Below are positions 46,327-58,300 of a DNA stretch of 64,000 nt, piece after piece. Under the pieces are notes generated by a model that was given only the letters and a program-made list of their open reading frames with translations, did not search any database and was not told the origin of the DNA. Location: the NCBI GenBank assembly GCA_021186555.1, contig JAJKFL010000011.1, forward strand, positions 36,960,923 through 37,024,922. The letters run 5' to 3'. A program made the position numbers and the translations under genes. How positions within the stretch are numbered: position 1 is the first letter of the stretch; each line of letters starts with the position of its first letter. This stretch comes from Reticulitermes speratus. Its lineage: Eukaryota > Arthropoda > Insecta > Blattodea > Rhinotermitidae.

Positions 46327-49300
46327 CTGGGGAGAGAGACAGATAGATACGGAGGAAGCGTAATGACAACGAAAGGCTAACTACGCATCCATCCGAACCT
46401 CAACACAAGGAAGTGAGCAAGTGGGCAAAATAAAGCAACTCAATCACCATAAATAAGAAATAATTATCTACAGGAAAATGGAAGTACATCAGCTAGACGA
46501 AGTGCAAGGAATTAAATGCAGCATATCCAGTCTGACTACACTTGTCAGTAAGAAAAATACTGACTGTATATCAGGAACACACTTTTGACCATCAAATCCA
46601 TTTAACTGTTCTTTTCAAAGAATTTTAATGATGTGTAATGACTTTGTATCATTTTGTCTCTCCAGAGAATTTCAATACATGTCTGTAATATCTACATGTT
46701 TAACATTTTATATTTCAGTGCCAAAGTACATGAAGTAACATTGTATTCTGTTCATATTGTCATCAGTTTATACAATACAAAAAGAAATATTCTTTCAAAC
46801 AGTGATAGGACCTATCCGCTTTTCCCACCCAACTGGTCCATCACAAGAAATTCGCCCACAACACAGCCTACTGCACAATCCTCAACCCAAGATATATCAG
46901 CGTTTTCACAAACCAGCTGCTTGGACAGCGTATCTCACTGCATGGAACTACTGTAGGATGCTCTCACATAAAACCTGAGATTCTTGATTGACTGTTTTAT
47001 TGCTGTTAAAACTTGTCCCTTCAAGTCACAAGTATTAAAGTTTCTACTTTAACTATCACTCCTGATATAATATACTTTATTCAATAACACCACTTTTTAA
47101 TCTTACTTGTTTTAACATGTATACACAGAATAGAATCACTAACTCAAACCACTTGTCCCAAAAATCATATATTTATGACACGTTTCAGATCTGAATAGTC
47201 ATCATCAGCGTCATCAAACAACCAGTACATAAACTCCATGCCAGTATTAATAATATGAATATTATCATTAAGTCTTTGATAGGTACATACGTTAATGAAG
47301 CAGCTAAATAAAATGATTACATAAAGATGCCTACTTTGACCCAATGTAGTTGTGCTACTTACCACACACTCATTTATGAAATTATCTTTTTTACTTCCTT
47401 CATTAACTTATGTATCTACAAAAGACTAAATTTTAATATCGATATTATTAAAAGTGGCAATGAATTCGTGTGTTGTATAATGTGAATGAAGATGGCTCTT
47501 TAGAGCCAAAACATGTACATCACAAATGTATGATATTTGTTAAGGTACACGATTATTTTAACATGCTTTACAACCTTGCAAATCTAAACAGCAGTTGCTT
47601 TACAAGAGTAACAAACTTTTATTGTGGATACTAATGCAGAATAAGAGACTGAACTGATTTCACAGCACATCGCTATGACAATGGCACATGTGACAAGCTT
47701 TCATACGACAGCCTTATGTTTCCAACATAATTCCTTACAAAAAGATACCCAACAGGACCAAAGAAACAAACATATGCTGCTTGTAGGTTTACAGATAACT
47801 TTAGTATTGGCCAACTACTTAAACAAAACCACAGAAGTTGCAATCTGCAGCACAGCATATGCAGTTTGCACACACATTTTTGTACCTGTTAATTTGGAGC
47901 AAAACAAAGCCGTTCATAAGCAAAAACGTGTACCACTTTATACTCGACAAACAAATTTAATTTGATGTTACACTGTATGATGCAATTTACCTACTGCACT
48001 AGCACACTGGACTGGAGGGCCTATGGTAGCAAGTTCAAATTCCAGTTGAGTAGAATTCCTATTTCATGTACGCTGCATATCATCATCAGCAGCTGCAGCA
48101 GCAGCAGCATGAATAGTAGTAGGAGCAGTAGTATTTATTTTACTCTTGGACAAAGCGAATTTGAACACGATATTTTGTATACATTAAATATGTCAGAGAT
48201 AAAACCATGTTTTTTAATTGTCTCATACATAATGTGTACGTATGTTTACAATCAAACCTTCAATGGCTAGCTCCAGTGATTCTTTAGTTGTGTTCATCGA
48301 ATTGACTGCTAAATATATGTTTCATGCAGCTTCCACTTTTTTTTAAATTTTACAAAAAAAATTCAAACCCCACATTTTTTTAAACATCTGTCACAATAAG
48401 TCATTTCAGGATTCTATGGCGCTGGCATACTTCCACCTCACAAGTTTGTGTGTCCACCATATTATTGATGATTGTAGGAAATCATGAAAAATGAGTCAGT
48501 GGAGCCTCTGGTGGCACAATATTCGTACTAAATTTCACCAATTCGTTCTGCAACTCTCAAGGCGAAACATGCAGTCAGGCAGGCAGGCATGACCAGTGCA
48601 TGTGACGCACACCATGCAAACAATGCATAAAAAGCAGCAATGAATTTATGTCACTGACATTATTACTTCAACAAGTTTAAAGACAAAGATTATTAAATGG
48701 CAAACTGTAATTCTTTGTTCTTAACCTCAACTGCTGGTCTAAACAACACACACAGTAATGTTCAGGTGATCTTTTGTCCTCACATCAATATCATGTTTCT
48801 GTTCCATGGACGTAATTCCTCATTATTACTGGCTGAGAATATTACCTTATGTCAAAATTTAAGCACAGAACAGTTTTTATAAAAATCAATTTTGTGCATA
48901 GACTCCACAACGCATTAACAGTTTCGTATAATGATTCATCCATACATTCCATGCAGTAAGAACTTGTTTTAAGTTTCCAAACAGAAAACTTCCCTCGGTT
49001 AACAAATGTGAACGTCACTACACCACGGTGTCACCTAAATAATGAAGTATTTACATGACACAGCTAAATATTACATTTCTTAACAAATCTCAATTATTCA
49101 ACATTGGTAACATTTTTACATTGAAATATTATCGTCTAAAAATTAATATGAATGTTATGTAACCACTAAAAAGTAATTATTATCTTGGTCCTAATAACAT
49201 AACAAACCTCTCAATGTGCTTCCCTAACATCCCCAAGGACACAAATTTTATTTGTATGCATGCTTCAAAATGGTTAAAAAAGGGGGTATTTTATAAGAAG

Positions 49301-52300
49301 CAATGAAACCAAAGTGAGGATGTGATGGCATAACAATGGCAGGAGGAACGCAGGGAATCAGAGGAGTGAAGGTTAGCTCTGTGCTCCATGCTTTTTTCCA
49401 TCTTCTTAGGCTGTTGGAAAAAAAGAGAACAGAAAGGAAACCTTACCCTCCACACAATATTTGTATAATACAGAATATGTATGTCACATTAGTACTGGCA
49501 AGAAAGCAGTTCCACATGGCAGACAGGGCGTTCTGATATTACATTATTGTTGATACAGTAAGATGGCCTCATATCAATGTAGGATCACTCACAATCCCAA
49601 CTAAAACACATATATTTTAAAAATTAATTAAACTAACAAGAGAAGACAATTGTTTAAATAAATACACAGACTGAGACAAATTTACTGCATCAGCAATACA
49701 AGTTCATATTATTTATGTTTGTCCCCATGACAGGCAAATATTTGGACTGCATTACACAGGCAGTCCCCGTTTAACATTGGTTTACATTTCTGCACATCAC
49801 AATGCACAGCTGAACAATGCAGAAAGGAGCATTTCTTCCCATAATGATCAATTAAAACGCCGGTCAGTCTGGCCACCGAAGGTCCCACCAGCTGCCAGGA
49901 AAAACAACGATAATCCTATTCCAGGCAACGTTCACTGAATGTCTGGTCACTAAAATTTGTTAACGTTAAAGCAGAACAATGTCTATGTGTGGCAATGTTA
50001 AAAGAGGACTACCTGTACACAGCTCAGAAGCATCCATGTTACTGCAGACAAACGCTATCTTCCTTTGTATTTTGTGGCCTGTAACAAATGCGTTACCTTC
50101 GGCTTTCAGGGTTTAACCATGCCACATGTCAAACTTCTTCCATTTTGACATGCAACACAGTTTTCAATAAACTTCGACGCAAATAAGGTGGAAGAAGAAT
50201 AAAGCCCGATATACAGACCCCCTGCAGTAGGGGTAATGGTGTGGAGCATCATGCCATCCACTGTGGTGGACCATAGAGTTAAGAATATTGAACAGCACCA
50301 TGCTCCACATACACCACCATTACATCTGCTGTGTATCTTCTTCTGTCTTAGTGACCCCGAAGATGGTAACCGCAAAGCATGTCAAAATATCAACATACCT
50401 TCACAACAACACAGTTAAACCCTGACAGCCAAAAGTAACTCCAGACCAAAGGGTTCAAATCTTTCATGTGCAACTGTAACCTGGAACAATGTAGCTCTCA
50501 GGTTCCCACAGTAGTGTAACTGACGATTCAAGTCTTCTGGGATGTGTCGCTGGGCAAGTAGTTCCCGACGTTTCAAAGGATCTAGTGCCTTCTGACTCTT
50601 CCTTCAAAATGGCATGAACTATTACACACCCAAAGGCACAGCACCACATACTAGAAGACCTGCACCTTCAACTTGGAAGGACTTGGAAACTTCAGTGACA
50701 ACAATTATACTGAGAACGGTTATACTGTGTACATATGTTCTTAGCATTTTGGATTTATACGTAAAAGATGTGCAGTTAAGAAAAGGATTATAAAAAAATT
50801 AATCATTCAGAAACATTCAAGCATCTGCAAAGATTAACCTTCTACTGACAATTATAACCACCCACTCTCCACCTGGGACACAGTTGTTGCTTGTGTCAGG
50901 ATCACGGTACACAGTTGCTAGAATGACACTCAAAGTAAGAAACCGAAGTTCACTCATGCAATTACAAAAGAACAGAAAAATGGGTCTGAACCGCCTCCAG
51001 GAACTGTACCGCACTACTTACACATCACTCTAACAGTTGTGGCTACAATACGTATTCACAAAGTACAGAGTACATTATGTAACATCAATATACGTGTTAT
51101 TTGTATTCGCAATGTGATTATTTGTGTCTCAAAACAGCCGCTTTCTCAATACTGTGGTATCCGTGACCTCCCAGGTGTTGATTAAGCAGCCCAAACTGCA
51201 TCCCAACTTGTTTTATTTGAACAGTGAAAATTGTGCACTGATGTTCCATCACCCTTCAAGAGCCCAATTTCTACCACTTAAAGTCATATCAATAAAGGAC
51301 AAGTGCATCAGTGTGCTCAGAGATTATCTTGAAAAATAATTATATTTCCAAGGAATAAGTGAGCTACATTTAATGTTGTAATGTTATGACTTCTCATTTC
51401 ATTTCTATGACCTAGGAAACCTTACTTACTGAGCACACCCCATACATATATATCTGTTAACAGACAGCTATACCATGCACAATATATTTATTTCTATTAA
51501 CTTCTGTCTCTTATCTTGGTCACAGTTGTGTCTCTCGAGTCACTAAATGTATCACAAACGTTGTGTTGCTAATACTGCACAACCTGCAGCACTACATCTG
51601 ACAGCGAAATCATTAAATAAGTTTTTCTGGCAAAGTACAGTACATAATACAAAAAAACATGCAGCTCTAATAACTGTGGAAGACTTACAGCTATCCATGC
51701 AAAGCATAATGTTAAAACAAGCACCATGAACAGTGTCACACATCACAACCAACTACAAATATCAGATAGCAACAAGACGACATCACGACAAAGAGCAGTA
51801 CTGCGCCTGTTCATACTTTCCTTCCCACCATTTGAAACTCCACCATACTTTTCATTTATCACATGCACGTATGTTCAGTACTGCCACTTTTGTAGCAAAT
51901 ATGGATCTTACTTAGCTATACAGTTCATGAAATAAAAACAAAAAGTAAAATGGACAAATCAAACACCTGCATTTCACATTTCCAAAAGACGACGCTTCCT
52001 TCTGTTTAACCTTATTACCAAACTGTGAGTCTGTCTGGTTGTCCTATCAATCACCTGTGAACACCAACACCAAACAAAATTTTAGGTTTTGGAATTTAGC
52101 CATATCACATATTTAAGCTGAACTCCAGAAGTCAAAATTACACAAAAATCATTCATTTTATTTAATGCTGACATTCACAGTTGATTTACAGGATGGACAG
52201 ACAAACTCATGGTTTGCTAATGAGAATCCAAAATGGAAGTGTATTGTGGAATTTAGCCATTTCATATATCAAAGCTGAAGAGACTGAGGGAGGCCACACA

Positions 52301-55300
52301 TACAGATTATGCAAATGAAGCCAAAATGGGTCGAAAGGCCCAAGTCTTGACAGGAAGAGGAAGAGGAGGAGGAGGAGGAGGTGCAGGAGGATGAAGATGA
52401 AAAAGAACAAGAAGAGATACACTGAAGCTGTTTCAACATTTCAGCATACACTGCAGTCATTATCTTTCAACAAATCAGAAAGATTGGGGAGGTGGACTGA
52501 TACATAGGTCTGAGAGTGACATCAAAAAGCGGGCATGTGGGGCATGGCGGTATGCAACGGGAAGGGGCCGTGTGGTTAGGAGGAAGGTTTAAATGAGAAT
52601 AGGACAGCGGGTCACTGCCACCACAAGACTGCAAGGCACCTCAAAACACAGGAATAACTTCAAAACACACTATGCTTAAACCATAAAAGCCACAGTTACA
52701 AAATTAGACACAGGAAGCCAAGATCCAAGGACAACAATGTGAGACTCTTGTGAAACTACACAATTTGTCACTCCAAATCTCTTATTTATGATTTCTAACT
52801 CCATTACTTACAGTTTCAAGCGATAACTGTGCAAACTTGCAAACTGGGAAGAACATCACGCCACTAAACGTAGGGCGTAGTGATGACAGATTTGAAAAAT
52901 ATTAAAATTTATTGTGGTATTTGCCTTCAGGAAAATGGAAAACAACAGGATGACTGAAATACATTAATGTCATGACAATTTGGTCTAAAAATTTCCTTGT
53001 TTTTAAACACATCACCTCTTATTACAAGTAATATTACAATCAACAAACTGTAATGCTTCAAAACTGTAAAACAACCGGCATTCCGACTTTACGATATTAG
53101 ATGAGCAATCCGTACTGTGAAAGCTACAATTCAGATTATCAGCTGCAACGCACGTACAACCAAAGTGTTGGCAAGCTGTCATTCGCTATACAACATGATT
53201 AAGATATTGTTAAACCCCCACAGAATCACAGTCAGAGGCGTCATTTTCTTCATTTTTGAAGATCCAAGTCTTTTAGCATGTGATGTGTCAGTGGTTGAGC
53301 ACGGCACGACACAGCCACCGACACAGCGTCACATCCCAGAAGACATCGCTGTGAGAACCTCAAATTTGGCATTATTCATTCTTATAATTGAAAGTACTGA
53401 TTCAAACAGCATATAAAAATAGGGTCCAAAGATGATTCCACAGGGAATGCACAATATGCTGGGCACAACACACAGTTCTAACAACCTGGCAACAGACTTA
53501 TCTTGACAAGACTGCAACTCATATACTCTGTTGTGTAGTACCGACATTACCAATGAGCTCTTTACTGTTAAACTGTCATACGGTTTAATGGTACGCACAT
53601 AAATGTAATTTTGTTTGTGCCCACAAGAAAAGTACTGCCTTCCCTTTGCCTACTTTCACGAATCTCACAAATGTTCAACTGCATTATGTGCAGGTCTCTT
53701 ATATCGAATTTCACCCAAATCAGACATAAGTGTGGAAAGTACGGACAGAAATTCATTCATGCCCCTAAGCAAAGTGTGGCTTTCACTGTGCTGATTTTCA
53801 CGAAACTCACCACCGCTCAATTGCATTACACATGCATCTTCTAAACCGAATTCCACCAAAATCAGCCAATAAATATGGAAAGTACAGACAGAAATTCATT
53901 TACTCCCTGAATTAAGGTATGACCATCACCGAGCCAACTTTCATGAAACTCGCGCTTGCTCGACAACGTTTTGTATCAAACTTCTCATCAAATTTCATGA
54001 CAATCCGACAAATGGTTCAGTTGCTGATACGTGGTCACAGATGTAGGGATGGACGGTATGGTCCCCACATATGGCATTCTCTTTTTTCACTTCACAAAGG
54101 ACACATAAAAACAGAGTACTATAGAAAAAAACATAACTGAAAAAAATATTGTAAAGTTACTCATTATGTGATCTTTTAAATCATGTGCTGCCAGGTCGCC
54201 TGTGAAAAGCAGATTAAAATATGCCACAACAATATTTTCAAATCTGAAACACACAATATCCTCACAGCAACATAGATACATCCAAAGGCTGAATAAACAA
54301 GAACCTATCAAAATTTGTGACATCAGTGAAACATAAAACAAGGTCCCATAAAACCTGCAACATGCCACACCATCATTAACCAACTCTGAGGTCAAGTGAC
54401 TCATAAACACCCTCTTAAAACTCATTTCTTTTAAACACAGGATGATTATTTGAAACTGTATTCAAACAGAAAGCATTGCATTTCATAAGTCTGCCTCTCT
54501 CAAACCACAGTCAAGAGGCCTGACGCATGTACTCAGAACAACGGCAGACATTATGGGCACTGATGTGTATCTTGTAGTGTAGTCAGTGAAATATGTAATA
54601 TGATGTTTTATATTTGGGTACGGTATTTAATGGATCACCCTGTACAAAACTTGCCTTGTTTTATGGCTCTCTTGATTTACCAAGCAGACACAAAGATACT
54701 CACCAGATTTAATGCTGTGATTGGTTTACCTCACCCAGAACGAGAGCCTTTAATTAGCTGGACAGGAACTGTTCCTAATATAGTTCATAAAGGAGTTCAA
54801 ATGAAAATGGAGATGGAAATCACTAGATGTGATATCAAGACTGTAGGGAGGGCGGTCCATAACCCTCCAGCTGTAGCATCATAACCAATCACAAGTCTGG
54901 TTGGCAGTATGGGGTTCTGTGACTTCCACCACCTTTGATCGCTTACGGAGCATCCGGCTCGCAAGTGACATGCAAAAGCTGTCATCTCCTGGCTAGACAC
55001 CTCACACAGATTTCTTCTATGCCACAATACAAGTCTTGGTGCCACAGTGGGACAAATGGTTAAATATTGACGATCTGATGTCTAACATCTGCTACCCATG
55101 TGCCATGTATACAACAAAGTTAAATATTGACGATCTGATGTCTAACATCTGCTACCCATGTGCCATGTATACAACAAAGTTAAATATCGACGATCTGATG
55201 TCTAACATCTGCTACCCATGTGCCATGTATACAACAAAGTTAAATATCGACGATCTGATGTCTAACATCTGCTACCCATGTGCCATGTATACAACAAAGT

Positions 55301-58300
55301 TAAATATCGACGATCTGATGTCTAACATCTGCTACCCATGTGCCATGTATACAACAAAGTTAAATATTGACGATCTGATGTCTAACATCTGCTACCCATG
55401 TGCCATGTATACAACAAAGTTAAATATTGACGATCTGATGTCTAACATCTGCTACCCATGTGCCATGTATACAACAAAGTTAAATATCGACGATCTGATG
55501 TCTAACATCTGCTACCCATGTGCCATGTATACAACAAAGTTAAATATTGACGATCTGATGTCTAACATCTGCTACCCATGTGCCATGTATACAACAAAGT
55601 TAAATATTGACGATCTGATGTCTAACATCTGCTACCGATGTGCCATGTATACAACAAAGTCAAAACAAAATTCTCAGCCTCCAGGTGTTTGCTACTTTAG
55701 GTTTTGAAACTCTTTTGTATATGGGCCCAGTGAACATAAAGTGGAAGAAAAATGGAGCAAATTACATCATGACAAGCTTTACAATTTCAGTGTTGAAGCT
55801 GGGATATATCAGTCAGTATAATAAATAGGCACAGGCTGGATAACCAGGGTTAAATTCCTGGAAGGGGCAAAGATGTTTGTGTAGTGCTTAATTATGAACA
55901 GGAATAATTTCACTTTTCATCTTTAATGTGTATCACAGTAGGAAGAAAAGTGTTTACACCACTAGCTTCAAAGTAAGGCCAATTCTGTAAAGTGCCAACC
56001 CCAAAAGACTTTAGCTGCAGAAGAAACTTCAAAGTTAAAACTGAACATTAGAGTCAAGGGTCAGAAATGAACTGTAACTGATGTAACAAATAACTTACCA
56101 TTCCTCTTGGCTGGGTCCATGCCCAATTTTCTCATTCCCTCCCGCACCTCCTCCAGGTCACTGGAACTTGCCCGGAAAGTGTCTGACACAAACTCATGAG
56201 TAGGGCTGTCAGTAGAGGTGCTTTCCGGAACTAACACATCATCGAGGTGAGGATTCGCTAGACGGGACACAACAACTGTACTCAGCCCAAACCAAAAGAA
56301 TCTTCAGACAAGCGCTCGCATGCAATTCAAATAATATGAACATGCAGCACACCGAGAGGAAACTTGACCAATGGTTGTTCAAAGGAGTGGCACTCGTCTC
56401 TTCATAACCAAAACAACTGTACAATCCACGTGACTGCACAGGCAGTTACAGTAACCTTCACACTACTCTCATGAGACATGTATTCAGGAGGTACCCTGTT
56501 TGAATCTTAGTCAGGGCAATGAACAATTATTTCATGGTGCTCCTCAGTTCTGCCACACAATGACAATGCCCCACCCCCACACAATCCAGTCTACAACACA
56601 CAGTCATCCTCTCATCTCTTTCAACAGTGAATAACTTTGATAGTTGAGAAGTGTTATTAAATACTTTAACAACTATCCAGATGTCAATAAAACAAAGGCA
56701 TTCTTTGCTCAGCCACTGAACACTATGGCCAAGCAGGTAACATTTATGAGCATTTCTGCTTCTAATTCAATAAGTCCATGGTTACAATCACGGCCCAGAA
56801 ACCGGCTATCCTGACTGAAGTCTGAGATGGTTTCCGTCAGTCCCTCCAGGTAAATGTAAATAGTGCAGAGGGTTTTGATGATCATGAACTCCATTGCTTG
56901 GGATTATGACCTTTCATGACATTCCACTGTAACACCTTCGCTTTGACCTTGCACGACTTGTTCCAGCAAATCGGGACAGGACAACACAGCCAGCTAGTCT
57001 GCGTCCCCCACTATCCTGCTATTGCACAGATCACCCTCAGTTCAGTTACATTCTGTCTTCATTACGTGAGGCGGACTGTACTTTATGTTTCCAAGAACTA
57101 TTTGTATTTTATTAAAAGTAAACCTTTGTGCTTCTGTATGTTATTTTATACTTTTATCACTGTATTTCACAAGTTCTTCTAACAAAATACGTGTTTCACA
57201 GTGAAAATGGTTCCAATATTTGTGGCAGTTTCGCGGGTCCTAACTAAGCATGAACATGAAGATTAGGCTGTAATGGTTTCCTTCCATATCCTATCCAATA
57301 ATCTATAATTCAATCCTAAATAGTCTGAGCTCCTACAGTATCAATCAACAAACTATGAATCAGTACCTTAAACAGTACTGACTGCAGACAGAAAAACTGG
57401 GCTTTGTTTGTCTAGCAGAGAGACGGATATTTCTTCTAATCACTGTATCTTGGAAAGCGTCACTTGGAAAATTGAGAATGAAATGGAGTGAAGCGCAGAA
57501 TGGGTTGAGCCATAATTCTACTGCTCCTATATGCCTTCATGACATGCACAGGGACAACTTTATCAGTACCTTTCACTGCGGATAGCTGTGAGTAGCATTG
57601 CATATTTACAGGTTTAATCCCAGCACTTGGGTACGGGATGAGGGACACCACATATGGCTGCAACTGCAGTGCCTCCTGAATGTACAGCAATACCCTGCTT
57701 GCTGGCTGTCCCACACTCTGGCTCAGAAGCAACCACGAGCGCCTGTTCCTTGCAACGACCATTGGAGCAGATGACAAACACTCACTACACAACAAATGTG
57801 AGCAGAAGATCTCCTACCTGCTGGCTCAACATCTGTGCTGTTAGCTCGAGAGGTGGGATCGGATTCGCGGCCACCTTCCTGAGCCATTGAAGATAGTTCA
57901 TTGGCCTGACGGATCAAACTCACGCGATAGAAGTAGTTCCGCCAGAAGGTTTCCTCGGTGATCCTAAATTAAGTAATTTATATACAAGCTCAGGATCTGG
58001 AATATTATTGCTGCATTAAAAAGTTCATTAGAAGTTACCAAACTGCACATTCCACTCACAAGCAGCAGTGCAAATTCTCCAAATGGCACATTCCAGTACC
58101 TTTTTCCTATGAAAATATTACTTAAAACATGCAAGAGGCCAAAGCTGATGCTTTTGGCAATCGAGATCATCTTTCTCAGATTATAGCCAGGATTAGTCAA
58201 AAACACTGACAGCTGCACTTCTGGAATAATGCTACTTGCTGCTTCTAAGGTTAACTCATCATGTAGGGGCCAGTGCATAGCTCTAACTAGGATATCCATG

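Larger units (their letters stand above)
46327..56098 (-). other. 9.8-kb intron of the Sap47-like gene
   Basis: AT-rich with no coding exon recognised. It holds the foldback at 47177-47517, the MITE at 49757-50015, the foldback at 50101-50430, a purine-rich tract, a transposon fragment at 53329, a 146-bp repeat cluster and the 60-bp array. Stretches 47520-49756, 50432-52349, 52417-53328 and 54011-55060 show nothing recognisable. Confidence 0.8.

Noticed and set aside
52207-52460. Serine-rich or leucine-rich coding exon
   Set aside because: Composition of a purine-rich tract; no splice sites or conservation visible.
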